64,000 nt of DNA from Neopestalotiopsis rosae (Eukaryota > Ascomycota > Sordariomycetes > Amphisphaeriales > Sporocadaceae): contig JALGAS010000005.1 of assembly GCA_023078685.1 (NCBI GenBank), positions 1,736,001-1,800,000 on the forward strand, in the 5' to 3' direction. Positions 23,484 to 35,386 of this stretch are shown piece by piece. Made by a program: the position numbers and the translations under genes. A model generated the notes under the pieces. The model was given only the letters and a program-made list of their open reading frames with translations, was not told the DNA's origin and did no database searches. Position 1 is the first letter of the stretch; each line of letters starts with the position of its first letter.

Positions 23484-24926
23484 ATGGCGCCTCAATCCTC
23501 TCGGTGGGCAATTCCACTGGTTGCTGGCCTTGCCGCGCCTCTTGGTATATACTTGACCTTTATTTTTCTGGGAGCCTTTCCATTCTTTCAAAGACAGTAA
23601 GCATTGAAAATAAATGTCTCTTCTTGAGTATAGTTCAACTCACAAACGATCAGCTTTTTATATGCCCACAAGCTCAACACATTATTTTGGCATGATATTG
23701 ATAAGCCAGAACAATGGGGATTCGCCAGTACGTCTTCTCGCTTTGGTCAAAAGCCTACATCTCCCCAAACTAAACAGTTTCATTACCAAAGGAAATCAGG
23801 TGACCCCGTTCTCAATAGAGACGGCTGATGGCGAGTCTCTATACACCTGGCACATCATGCCTCTGCCCACATACCTTAAGAACGAGGACAAATTACAAGC
23901 TGAGCCACATGGGTTCGTCAAGGACTTTACCTCAACCGAGTCCTTCAAAGTATTGCGCGAGGATCCAAATGCACGCTTGGTCATAATATGTAAGTTATTC
24001 GAGGGAGTCCAGTAAGATATGTTTGCTAATATTTATATGGTAGTTCACGGAGTACGTTCATCTGCTGGTTCTCAGGTACAGCCAATTTACTGACATTCGC
24101 AATAGAATGCTGGACATTTAGCGCAAGCCATTCGCCCAGATAGCTACCATACACTGACTGACAGCTCAACATACCATGTTCTCGCTATCGACTACCGCGG
24201 ATTTGGAAAATCGACTGGCGTCCCATCCGAAGCAGGTCTGATCAACGACGGTGCTGCTGCCGTAGACTGGGCAATGAAGGTGGCCAACATCCCGTCTAAT
24301 CAGATTGTCATCATGGGACAGAGCCTAGGTACGGCAGTGACAAGTGGTGTCGCTGAGCATTTCGCCATGCAGGGAATCGAATTTGCAGGAGTCATTTTGG
24401 TTGCCGGCTTCTCTAATCTGCCCATGCTTCTCACTCGGTACACGGCCGGAGGGGTTGTCCCGGTTCTATCGCCGTTTCGATCCGTGCCGCCTCTGTTACG
24501 ATTCTTCCATTCTTTCATTGTGGAAAAGTGGCAGTCTGCTGAGCGATTGGCTACAGTTGTTGGACTGACACGCAGTCGCCTTCGACTGACCCTCATCCAT
24601 GCCAAGAATGATTGCGAAATTCCGTCTTCCGAGAGTGACGTCCTCTTTAGATCCGCCGCATCTTCTCTCATTGGCACTAGCCTTGATGATGAAGATTTTG
24701 CAGATTGGAAGAAGGAGAGAACTGTTCTGCGCGAAGATGGTACCTATATCGTCGTGGCCAAGGGAGAGAACAACGTTGTTATCCGAGAAGAGCTTGTACC
24801 ATATGGAGGTGAGCTTCCATTGCAGCCCCAATTCTGTGTATGCTAATAATGATAGGTCATAACGATGTTCTGTGGTCTTCACCCGTCGCTCTCGCTGTAA
24901 TGAGGTGTTTCGAACCTCAACAGTAG
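23484..24926 (+). CDS. ABHD12-like alpha/beta hydrolase, membrane-anchored
   Basis: Six exons: 23484-23596, 23654-23727, 23792-23989, 24044-24051, 24106-24808 and 24856-24926, giving 388 residues. Exon 4 is only 8 nt and completes the oxyanion-loop motif FHGNAGH, which spans three exons. The N-terminus is a single membrane segment (WAIPLVAGLAAPLGIYLTF). The catalytic nucleophile lies in GQSLG at about residue 207, an acidic residue follows in the HAKND segment, and the catalytic His is in GGHNDVLW, created by the last splice. The motif RGFGKSTG is intact. ABHD12-type enzymes are lysophospholipid lipases or thioesterases in mammals, but the fungal substrate is unknown. All introns are 48-64 nt with regular borders. 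Confidence 0.9.
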
Positions 24927-25271
24927 TGTCGCGCATCGTAAAGACAAGGGTGCCGACCGCCCCCCTGCACGAAGCGGACCGCAGCACGACAAGCCCCAAT
25001 GCAACAGCATATGCAGCTGGCAGTGTACCTCAGCTTCCCAAATCAGGCGACCGCTTGGTACGCTTATGAGTTATGGCAAAAGAAATGCTGCGTATGCATC
25101 AGGTGATTTTGGCTTGACTATACATACCCCGCTCGGGAACAGAAAGGCTCTGGCTATGAATCAATTTCTATTATGCGTTTCCAGCATCTCTATATGCCTT
25201 ACAATAAACCTCAATCCACCTTCGCAATCTTGTCGACTTAATAGAATCAGAGCACGGGATACGCTGGTAAC
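24927..25271. other. Short intergenic region
   Basis: It lies between two plus-strand genes. No firm feature is visible. An upstream exon of the next gene could lie here, but none can be supported. Confidence 0.4.
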
Positions 25272-27490
25272 ATGCCGGACGGCGTGGCGCTTCAAGCCGA
25301 CATCGGCTCTTTGGGACTGTCTGGTCTTGGAGCCTTCACCACGATCCTCGGTGCCATGTCTAAAGACAATGTGCAGCCAACGGCCATGATGTTACTCGAC
25401 TCCCTTGGCTCCCTCTTACCCGTAAATGGACAGCATGCCAATCGTGTCCCAGAAGTCATGGAAAGGGCCGTCACTCACCCAGTCGGTCGGTTATCCCTTG
25501 CCGTCGGCTGGCGCCGTGGCGATGCGATTTCCGTATTTGCAGAGACGGCGGGTGGCCAAGCCATTACCTTGTTGACAACATGCTTGGTAAATATTTTCGA
25601 GACCGACACTACGGCTTGGTGCTTTCAAGACTATGCACATCACTACTTCCAAATGCTTTGCCCAGATCGAGTCCAATACACATGGCCAACATTGCAAAGC
25701 TGGTGGCTGCCAAAGCCGCACCGCTTGCTTTTGGAAATATTCTTGCACAACAAACACATCGAGTCCTTTCTGTGTATCAGCAACTCCAGATTCAATCACC
25801 GAATCAGCTCCTTGAGCCACCTTCTGTTGACTCGACTGTCCAGCTGTTCGAAAAGTTGGCTCATCTGCAAAAGGATGAGAATTCTTTTATCCGAATCTCA
25901 GGTTCAACGTCGATTTTATACATTATCGCGATGATCATTTTCATGTTCCCAAGCTCTACAATGGTGGCAGTCGAGTCTATAATCATCCATGATAATAAAG
26001 GTGCTCGTATTATTATTGAAGTTTTGGACGCACTTACACAAGTGCAAGTCGAAACAGAGCTTGAACCACACCAGGTTCTCGTCGCCAGCCCACTTGTCCC
26101 TTTGAGCCGAGTCGAGTACGGAAAGGAACCACTGCAACCATCTCTACAATGGGATGGATGGCTAAAGCACGCTCTCTGTCTCCATTTGGCCAGATTTGGG
26201 CTCACTCTAACTCAAGACCTCCAAGAGGCATTCTGCGAGTTTATGGTTCAAATAGCCCCTCATCTCAGGTTGTGCAACTTCGGGGACTCGCAAATGCGCC
26301 TCATGAAGAAGGTGCGCTTTTTCAAGAAAGGCTTCGTCGAGCTGCTTGGACCTCACTTTCAGTACAAGTTAGCAAGGACCTGTCGAGAAATTTGTCATTA
26401 TGATCCACACCAAGGTGCCCCAGATCCCGTTGCGCGATGGGAAACACTGTTAGAGGTCTTAGAACGAGACTTCGATTCGGTAAAATGCACTTGCGGAAAA
26501 TGCGTCGCTCCCATTTTCACCTGGACCGATCAGAGAGTAACTTGCTCCAGACACAACATTTCCAGAATCATGGGCTCGGCGTTAGCATCGGGGATCTTAT
26601 GCAGCCTCATAGAGCCTCAAGGTCCAGTCACTATGGCTTTGAACTATGATGAGGACTTGTTGATGGGGCCCGTGGTCCTTCATGTGTTGGGCAAGCTCGG
26701 TCTACAGGGTGTAGATCCGATTCGGCTTTCGAAGCATTTCTGTCAACCGAAGAAGAGTGGTCCAGGCACACTCGATGGGGGCGTGACAGAACTTAACGAT
26801 GCCAGATATAAGGGCCATAGAGGTGTGTTTCGTGACATTTTCGACATGGTTTACCCGTCGCCACGATCGCTCAATGATCCACTCCTTGGTCACAGCTCCA
26901 GAGGTCACAGCATTTACCCAACAGTATTGGACAGTCTTAGAGTCGAGCCTGAAGGATGCTTCACTTTCAGAATCACTGAGGGACTGTTTATCCACAAGGG
27001 AGTTTATTACAACTCCTTGTGCGACGAGACAAAACGTCCCAGATGCGATTCCATTGCGAGATTGAGCACAGAACTATCTCCTCTGAGTATTTCCAAGCTT
27101 GTGGAACCTCTTTCATTGTCTGTATCACTCCGCGAGGGCTTTGAAGAAATCTTGCTCACATTCAATGTCCAAAGAGCTGGCTTGTACTTCCACGTGAGCG
27201 CGTTCGATGCCGTTGTGGGCTTGATGTGTCTTGACACAACACCGAACTGTGAGCATGACATGGACGATGTTTTGCGCGAAGAGTACGAAACACAAGTGAC
27301 TGTGAAGAGCGTCGGCGAGGCTTCCAACCAGGACTACAAACTTGCTATTACAATGACAGCAAGAAACCCACAGGCTCAATTCCTTGCTTGCGGTTCCGGC
27401 ACTCAAGGAGACTTGCTTCTGCAGTGCTGTTTGAATTGCGGTGTTCAGCAGGCACTGGAGGGTGGCTACACTAATTTGATAGCGACTTGA
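25272..27490 (+). CDS. Uncharacterised fungal protein with probable frameshift
   Basis: Two open frames that together look like one protein of about 730-740 residues. Frame one starts MPDGVALQADIGSLGLSGLG at 25272 and reads convincingly to about 25680 (FQMLCPDRVQ). From about 25683 the coding signal moves to another frame (MANIAKLVAAKAAPLAFGN) and stays open to the stop at 27490. A later CTCGKC motif (about 26488-26505) with a following Trp looks like a family signature. I know similar unnamed proteins from Sordariomycetes but no function. The frame change needs a single missing base or two extra bases. An intron 25587-25699 (GTAAAT...AAAG) would also keep frame, but it would delete well-conserved-looking sequence. 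The gene may be a recent pseudogene or contain a sequencing error. Confidence 0.6.
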
Positions 27491-27828
27491 CCAGAATCAA
27501 TGCATGTATCTGGCCATGAACCCCCGTATCGGCGACTGACTCTCGTGGATACGATTCTTCACCCCAAATCGACATGGCACAGAAAGGTCAATTGAGAGCA
27601 AGGAGCAAGTAGAAGTGGTATTTCGATTGTGTTGTATCCGTGATCAGGTTTAGAGTACATCTCGGTAACTTTGCAGATTGAAAGAGGAATTGAACGGCGT
27701 GTCTTACACCCTAGGACCACATCACAAGCTTCATACGCAGCTTCAGAATGGTGATTGCTATATCATGCAATGCAGAAAGCGTCTCTAGAATTATATCGTA
27801 AATTGTTTGCATCCATGCTAGTACTAAA
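27491..27828. other. Intergenic region between convergent genes
   Basis: 3' flanks only; nothing else is visible. Confidence 0.45.
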
Positions 27829-28787
27829 TCATCGTCCCGTAGAATCACCGTACAATTCGTGCGTCCTTGGGTGATTCACCCCATCCATCTCGTACCTGAA
27901 GTAGGGCGGAGGGTTTGGGGGCTCTTGATACATTGGAGGCTCTGTCTGTGCCACCGACTTGGTCGCATTTTGCTTCTGCTGCTTCGCTGCTCTATGTCGG
28001 AAAAGGCAGTATCCTGCCGCGATTCCAAGAAGAGCTACCACTGGAACAGCGATGCCGAGACCGACCTTTGCGCTGACGCTCAGCCCGTCGTTGCCTGTGT
28101 TTTGCTCTGCGGCCGGTAAAGATGTTTGGGCAGTCACAGCACCGGTCGTGTCTCCTGCAGAAGTCGTCGTGCTGACGGCACTGATGGGGGTCGTTGAAAT
28201 GGTGGAAGTGGTTAAGCTAGCGGCACCCGTGATACTCGCAGATGTCACAAATGTTGTCGAGCTCGATGCAGTGGTGGTAGAACTTGAGCTTGTACTATCG
28301 TCGTCGGTGATGCGAAAGGTCTCGCTGACGGCGCTTGGGGAAGTGTCTCCCTCGTAAAAGATATTGAACAGGAACAAGGTCGATGCCGATAGGTTCTTGT
28401 CCGTGGCTACGATCCAGTCGAAAGACTGCGCGCCAACCATTGATGCTATTATTCAATCTTAGCATTCTTCATGTCCAGATATTGCGCACTTGAATGCGCT
28501 TCTTGATGGTGCAGAAGCAGATTGGATTCTTGGGGAGATGACTCACGTGTAGCATCTTCAAACGGATACACCAAGGACTTGCTCGTTTCGTTATATTGAA
28601 ACAGGACAACAGACATAGGCTTCGTGAGATTCGCTCCTGACCAAGCAAGATGGAATATAGAGCCCACAGGATGAATCGCCGTCGACGAATCTATGGTAGT
28701 TCCTGATGGTCCAGGACTGACAAATTGTGTTGCACCCATAACAACCGTCGCATACAGCAGCACGAAGCTGCATAAGAAATGCATCAT
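27829..28787 (-). CDS. KRE9/KNH-like Ser/Thr-rich surface protein with one membrane span
   Basis: Exons 28787-28547 and 28445-27829 give 285 residues. The intron GTGAGT...AATAG joins FEDAT to PSMVGAQSFDW in frame. A signal peptide (MMHFLCSFVLLYATVVMG) leads into an ectodomain of about 100 residues with the pattern of the KRE9/KNH-type Ser-Thr-rich membrane family: PVGSIFHLAWSG, then VVLFQYN, then FDWIVATD and SETFRITDD. A Ser/Thr stalk of about 80 residues, likely O-glycosylated, precedes one transmembrane helix (VGLGIAVPVVALLGIAAGYCLF) and a basic, Pro-rich cytosolic tail. The layout resembles cell-wall sensors or wall-attached proteins rather than a GPI protein, because a clear tail follows the helix. 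A role in wall biogenesis or sensing is inferred. Confidence 0.8.
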
Positions 28788-29476
28788 ACACGGATATTGA
28801 CAGCCTCTGTGAAACAGTCGATGCTGAAATGATGAAGAATCGTATCACAGCTAGGCTCTCAAAATCGCAAAATAATAATAATGGAGGACATTCTGCGGCG
28901 AGCGAGGCCAGCAAACTTCGCAAAAGTGCAGAAAATTGGGCAATGTTCTCTATAATGCTAGGTGTCGCTTCCTGGGGGGCGTCGACCAGTATTTTAGAGT
29001 CTGCATCCAACGATGCGATCTCTCGGCCATTCTCGTCCCAATTGATCAATAGAAAGAAGTCTACCATTCTTTTGCAGTTCAAAATCCAACGGTCGACCTG
29101 CATTCAACTTACGCGCGCGCGAGACTCCCGATCTCCAATTCTGGTGTCTTGGTCGTAGTATTGACCCCGGCCTGCTGTGTTTACTCGGCGCTTAATTTAC
29201 GCTTATAGGACGTTGGACCCCTGTACACACAATGGCAGTCTATGCATCATGTATGTTGGTGCTCTTTCATCAGAAATGATCAAAAAACCCTTATTCAATT
29301 GGTTACCATCACAAAGAGTGCAAGTTATTCAATTGATGACAGCTACCTCTCAGACCCAGGAAGCACCAGCTGATAATACTCCTTCGTTGAAAATTCTATT
29401 ACGCGACCCGCCTTGACAGAACAGCGGACATAACCCACAATGACTTACGGGCTCGAGCCGTGAAACCTCTCGTTTT
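28788..29476. other. Intergenic region
   Basis: Promoter region of the minus-strand surface-protein gene and 3' flank of the oxidoreductase. A short CGCGCGCG tract lies near 29114. No gene was found. Confidence 0.45.
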
Positions 29477-31001
29477 TCATCTCCCCAGTTTGAATGCTCC
29501 AGAATTGCTGGCCTGAAAGAATCCGTCTGGGTTGTACTTTGCGCTGACAGCTCGTAAATGTGCCTGACTTTGAAGACCGTACCCAGCGATAGGATCTTGG
29601 TGAGTGAAGGAGTAATTCATGTATCGGAAAGAGCTAGCCACGCCATTATTCTCTGACTCTCTTTCGATGTCTCGAAGTGCTTGTTTGTTCACTTCATAAA
29701 CCAGGGAGTCGTCGTCTGGGCTGTTCCAAGAAGTGTAAAACAATATTACAACAAGTGGCCCGTCCGATGGGTCAAGGCCCAGTGAGTTTCCGCCACGGGC
29801 CAGAGATGCCTGCATCATTGATACTGGGATGGGCTCCAAGGTGACGGAGAAGAGAAGGTTCTCTACCCCTTTGAGCTTCGCAAAGGACGCATGATACATT
29901 TTAGTCGCGAAATCTAGAATCGCCGTGTTCGCCTTTACAGTCGTAGACATCTTGACCACCCTATCTAGAATTAGCGTCCCGAAAATGGGCAGAATATGGG
30001 CGCGGTTACCTATTATTGGATGCTCCAGAAAATGCTTCATCGGTGAAAGCCTTCAAGTTATCCACCCTCAAGGATCTCATCGGATCAATTTGAGGCTGTA
30101 CATCTGCAAAGGGTTCAAGCGCTTTTGGTTTCTCCGGTCTTGTAGAAAAGATGTCATTCATACAAAGCACATCGCCGAGAGCAGCTGCGTACCCCAGACT
30201 GAGACAAATATGAATGTCAGCATCACTGTCTGGCTCATGGAGATAGTTGACCAGATTTTCGATCTGTCCGAAAAAGCTGGGCTGAAAGTAGAAGATCTTG
30301 CCGCCCCAGAGCCGACCCTGCTCAAAGATGGCGAGATCGAAGCGGGTGACGATGCCAAAGTTGTTGCCTCCACCTCGAAGAGCGATCCAGAGATCTGGGT
30401 TCGAATCCGCATTGGCGTTGACAACTTCGCCCGATGCCAGAACAATTTCATAATCAACGACATTGTCGCAGATGAAACCTCTGGCATATGAAAAGTACGA
30501 CAAGCCACCTGAGGGTGTAAGTTGTGCAGGCGTATCACGAATCTCCGAGGGCTACATACCTTGTAGAGCGTCGCCCCCAACACCTCCACTCGAATGCCTA
30601 TTACCTGCGACAGCAAATCCGGCGGCCGACACGGCGTCATACACGTCACCCATTCGCTCTCCCGCCGCAATTGACACGATCTTCTTCTCCGTATCGACTT
30701 CAATGCCCCGAAGATTGCGCAGGTGGATAGTGATGCCATCATGAACGTTGGCGACGCCGGGCGTGGCTTGCTGGCCAGCGCCGCATATGGCAATTTTTAT
30801 CTCATCTGCAAAAGGCTTGAGTGCTTGCAATATCGTGGAGACTTGGGTTGCAGAGCCTGGTGTGACAAAGTATCGTGGCTTCAGCTCACGTTCGAGCTCC
30901 GAGAAATACAAATTGGTGATTTCATTGTATTTCCCGGTTCCGGGCAGGACGACAAGGTCCCCTGGCAGACTTGCGATAGCATCGATTGCCTTCGAGGACA
31001 T
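29477..31001 (-). CDS. FAD-linked oxidoreductase, BBE/6-hydroxynicotine-oxidase type
   Basis: Exons 31001-30560, 30508-30010 and 29960-29477 give 474 residues. Splicing restores GDALQGGLSYFSYARGF and GASNNRVVKMSTTV. The PCMH-type FAD-binding domain covers about residues 30-210, with CGAGQQATPGVANV in the flavin loop, GGVGGDALQGG, and DLWIALRGGGNNFGIVTRFD. The substrate domain ends with a short BBE segment (KYNPDGFF). In bicovalent family members a His and a Cys bind FAD at the positions where this protein has Gln (CGAGQQ) and Ser/Gly (RHSSGGVGG), so non-covalent flavin is expected. These enzymes oxidise small alcohols, sugars or amine metabolites with O2 and are common in secondary-metabolite and catabolic gene groups. 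No signal peptide is obvious. Confidence 0.88.
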
Positions 31002-31394
31002 GGCGCGTAAAATCCTTGGGCTGGTGATGAAATTATTGCAATTATTGACGAAAAAAAGTATTTAATATTTATTTTAGCTCTGGTGTGAACGAACTGGGTC
31101 TTGTTATACTCTATCGTAGTAGGTCTAGAGACGCTCTAGTTGTTGGTCGCTCGTTATGCATGGCTGAGGCACAAACCAACCAACAGATGGATCCGCAATT
31201 GGTGCATCCAGAACATGCATCTGCAGTGTGATAGAGGTTTGTGGGTGCTCTCGGACTACTTGAAGAGAATCATCGGCTTCGAAACAAATAAATTCTATAT
31301 GATCTAAAGAAGAGAATAAAGATAACAGATAATACAGTCCCATGTCCTCAAGCCTTGTCCTAACCAAGGTGCCAGTATTGTGCGCTTGACACCA
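31002..31394. other. Intergenic region
   Basis: AT-rich promoter of the oxidoreductase and 3' flank of the dehydrogenase; both genes lie on the minus strand. No other signal was seen. Confidence 0.45.
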
Positions 31395-32425
31395 CTACTG
31401 AACCCATCCCTCCCTCCTCATCACCTCCTCGGTCCAGTTCTCCAATCTTTCTGCTAGTTTCTCATCTTTCGCCGCAGCAATCTGACACTTTGGCTCACCG
31501 AATCGCCCGAAGATCTCGAGATATGCACCGCTCTGTTCCGCCTTCATGTCCTCACTCGCTATGCAGAACAGAGTATTCCACGATCCCTTGTCAGCAGGCC
31601 AAATCAGTCCAAACTTGCGCGCAACCGCAAACACGCTCCCCATACCAAAGCCCGACTCCACGCCCTCTACGGACGAGGAAAGATTGGTCTCCACCATGCC
31701 AGGATGAATAGACGAGACCCAAATCTCGCCCTCGCCATTTCTCGCCCGGGGAGATTCGGGGCCGTAGGTCTTGTCGAGGCTCGTGGTGTGCAGGATATTG
31801 GCAAGCTTGCTCTGTCCGTACCGCGCCCACGTACTGCCGTCCCGGAGCGACGTGTCGTCAAAGTTGATGCCGCCCCGGGGCGCGGCCAGGTGGCCCGACG
31901 ACGTCATGTTGACGATGCGCACGGCGCCGGGGGCCAGCGTCTTGGCGGTGCGCTGCATGAGCGGCAGCAGCTTCTCGGTCAGGACCCAGTGGGCCAGGTA
32001 GTTGGTCTGCCACTGGGCCTCGTGGCCGTCTTGGGTCATCTCGAACGGCGTCGCCATGATGCCGGCGTTGTTGACGAGGCCGTGCAGGGTGGTCTCGAGG
32101 GTGAGAAAGTGCTGCACGGCCGCGACGACGCTTGAGAGGTCCTTGAGGTCCATTTGCAAGAGGTCAATGTGCGCGGCGGGATGTGTCTTTTTGATGTCGG
32201 CAATGGCTGTCGTTGCCTTGTCTCGGGATCGCGAGCACATATAAACGTGGGCGCCGTGTTCTGCAAGGTGGGATACGGTATAGAAGCCCCTATATTTTGG
32301 TACGGTCAGTTTATTGAAAGGGCTATGGTGAGAGAAGTGAAGAATACTGACATGCCAGAATTACCGCCAGTCACTATGAAAACTTTACCCGCAAGATCGG
32401 GGAGATCATCTGGATGGAAAGCCAT
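31395..32425 (-). CDS. Short-chain dehydrogenase/reductase
   Basis: Exons 32425-32352 and 32289-31395 give 322 residues. The intron splits the cofactor motif; joining gives VFIVTGGNSGMGFYTV, the TGxxxGxG NAD(P)-binding loop. Further SDR landmarks are CSRSRDK after strand 2 (an Arg typical of NADP preference), the NNAG motif (LVNNAGIM), the catalytic Ser region MTSSGHL, the active-site YGQSK and the IHPGMV loop. Its size and sequence resemble retinol-dehydrogenase-like or WW-domain-oxidoreductase-like SDRs common in fungi. The substrate is unknown. It is divergent from the bZIP regulator, with 639 nt between the two start codons, so the two may be co-regulated (inference). Confidence 0.9.
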
Positions 32426-33064
32426 TTTGAAATTTGAGAATTTGATTTGGTGCCTGAGAGTATGAAAAAAACAAAAGATGTTTGTTTTTAGGTTGAAGAT
32501 TGCTTGTTATGTTTCTGCTGATGCGATTTTTAAGTAGCAAAGATGATGCGATCAGTATGATCTTTATACTACTGAATCGAAAAACGTTCATGATACCTCT
32601 GGTCCGATGCTATTTTGAGCATTGGATATTGTGAGCAGGTTGCATGAACAATGAACCAATCACATCATATCGGCGAAACATATCAAAACGTATTCTATAA
32701 TACCGAATTCGATATGCACGTGAGCAACTTGCCCGAGTCGACCGATAACTCCGTCACACATGAACCCTTCCAAGTGCAACCCGGGAGCCTGCGATAGTAG
32801 GCGATGTGAGCAGGTTGCATGATGCTAGACCTGGTCCAGTTAGACTTCATGAAGCTGACCACTAACAGTCGGCCCTTGGTTACACAGTATGACCATGTCT
32901 CGCTGCGCCTCAACTGCAAAACAGTAGGGGTCTGAATCCTTCGGATGAAGTGTCAAACCCGACTATGTGAGCATGCTGCATAAGCTGTGTTCGTGTAGTC
33001 ATTTCGACTTGACGGACTTCTTTCAATTTCACTCATCACCGCCTTCGCTCTTTCCGGTGGCATC
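32426..33064. promoter_or_regulatory. Divergent promoter with three copies of an 18-nt motif
   Basis: It lies between the starts of the dehydrogenase (minus) and the bZIP regulator (plus). TGTGAGCAGGTTGCATGA occurs exactly at 32630-32647 and 32805-32822, and as a copy with three changes at 32966-32983, all in the same orientation. The copies sit in a promoter, which suggests a binding site, but this is untested. Confidence 0.55.
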
Positions 33065-34104
33065 ATGACGAGTATGCATTACCCGGAACTACTCGCAGTA
33101 CCATGTATTCAACTCGCATCGAAGCCACAGTTAGTCGAGGTAGGCATCCCTATCCTCGTCCATACAGTCCACATGACATGCTTACAATATATAGGCGACC
33201 AGCAACGAAGATGATTGGACTGGGACCAAGGATGCTGCAGCACGCAGGCGGGCACAAACTAGACTCAACACAAGAGCATATCGTGAGTAAACCACTTTCA
33301 TCTCCATTGTCCGTGATGGGGCTTGGATCAAAAAGATTGAGTTGCGTCCAATGATAGACATTGACTGTTCAAAAAGGGAGACGCAAAGCTTTAGAGAAGC
33401 AGAGTGAATCATCGAATGCCCAAACCAGGAAACCAATCAAAACAGAAGCGCTCGTGGAATGTTGGGACGTGAACCAGCAGTCCGTCTCCGTCGTCCCTGC
33501 AACTAGAGTCAAACGACAATACGGTGCGGCAAATCCATTGTTCCCCAAGGTGGAAGCGAGGCTCAGGGGACAATTCGACATTGTCTTTCCACTGTCCTCG
33601 GACCACCTCATCATACTCCAGCAGTACAACACCTTGCGCGCCATAGTCGTGAACCGCACGCTCATCTCGGGCGTCCTGCCCTCCCCGCTCGCCTGCGACG
33701 AGGAAAGCATCCACGTCCTGCCCTACCCCAGAGACCCGGGCCGCATGCCATCGAACCTCCTGCCCACAGCCCTGCAGCAGACGGTGCCCCACGGCGACTG
33801 GATCGACACGTTTCCCTGTCCCGTGGCGCGCGACCGCCTGATCCGGGCCGCCGGCACTTTCGACGAGGACGAGCTGTGGGCCGACTCGGTCGGGGGCCTG
33901 TTTGAGGGGTTCCCCGACGACGACGTGGAGCGGCGCGGCATCCTGGCCTGGTCGCCGCCCTGGGACGTCTCCGGCTGGGAGGTGTCGGAGGGGGCGCTGC
34001 GCAAGTGGAGGTGGCTGTTCGAGGGCTTGCCGGGCATGTTGGAGGCGACGAACCGGTGGCGGAGGAAGAGGGGCGAAGAGCCGTTTGTGTATGAGGAGGA
34101 ATAA
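33065..34104 (+). CDS. bZIP-type transcription regulator with DUF3425 domain
   Basis: Exons 33065-33139, 33195-33282 and 33377-34104 give 296 residues. Splicing builds the fungal bZIP-like basic region: EDDWTGTKDAAARRRAQTRL, then NTRAYRRRKALEKQ. A leucine zipper is weak or absent, as is usual for this group. The C-terminal two thirds match the DUF3425 (PF11905) pattern, with FPLSSDHLIILQQYNTLRA, then PTALQQTVPHGDWID, then LFEGFPDDDVERRGILAWSPPWD. Proteins of this layout are thought to be sequence-specific regulators, often beside metabolic genes. The target is unknown; the neighbouring dehydrogenase is a plausible candidate. All junctions are GT-AG and close in frame. Confidence 0.85.
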
Positions 34105-35386
34105 GTGCCGGTCTCGCGGAATATCAAGGACTGCTCGTGTTACATCACAATGCGATTAGGTAGAAATTGTCTTGGTCAGGTATCTGGATGGGAACTTCGG
34201 TATCATTTTCCGATGACTGTGCTGCTATTATCCACGAATCTGGTATTGTACAGAGTCTAATTGAATCTTTCATTGATGACGCTGGTTGTCATGATACGTT
34301 TTCATTTCATCTTCACCTGACGCGTTCAATTACAGATATGAATATGGTCTCTTGTCCACAATAAGCAAGGTATATTGCCCTTACTCATTTACGAAATTCG
34401 ACTTCCCATTTTCAGAATTGCAGACCTGCGCATCTCGAATATAGGAAGAACAAACAGTGCGACTAGGACTTCGAAGATCGAGTAAGCAGAGAAAATATTT
34501 CTTGTGGAGAGCTGAGCTATAGGGCTTCGTCTTTGCTGGCGAAAATAAGTTGGCAAGGTATACGTGGGACGCCAGGCAAAACAAGCGGTATCGAGTAGTA
34601 GTACAAGGATCATCGTGGCATTTAATTGTCCGCTGACGCGGCGAGTCATAGTCTGGATTATTTCTCCGGATTATAGTCAGTCTACATCCGCGGCCATTGA
34701 GCATTCTTATGGCAACTCGAGCTACGGTCTCACCAAGGCAAGCAAGCTATGAGTATCCAGCTTGATGGGATTGTCTTTGCAAGCGATGTCGCATCCATTC
34801 GCCAGGGGCAGTCGGACAGTATTTAAACGCCCCTGGGGAGTGTACGGCACTGCCCGGCAGCAGTCTTTGTGCTACTGTAACGTTGGCGAAGGAAGGTGGC
34901 GACCGATCTATAAACCAAAGTCACTGTTGGGGATGCATTTGAATGAGCACTCGTATCAGATTCATGCTCTGATAAGACTTCTCGGCGTGTTACTGACACA
35001 GAGCAAAACATATACCTTGTTGGCTGAACAGAATAGAATAACGCAAAACACTCTGCAATGTCTACTACAAATGAACGAGAACACTAGAGTCGCGACTCGG
35101 TGCTACTCAATCTCAACGTCCATGTGGAAAAGAATAAACTTACCGTAGGACAATGCATTGTTGCGAGATCGACAAGAACATATCCACTGATGTTATCGTC
35201 TAGGGGCCCGTCTCGACACGAAAATGCGGGGTTCGGTTCGTTGACTCCAGGACCCCGACCCCAAATTGGCCGTCGCCGCGCAAGTAGGCACGAGATACCC
35301 CGGGCTCGAGTCTATATTCCCTGCCAATGCTAGGTTGACAAAGTTGACTTGGTCGATTCGGGGAAGGGGGGAAAGGCCAGAACAAA
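34105..35386. other. Intergenic region
   Basis: No gene is recognisable between the bZIP gene and the OPT promoter. One TGATAA site lies at 34970-34975. Confidence 0.45.
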
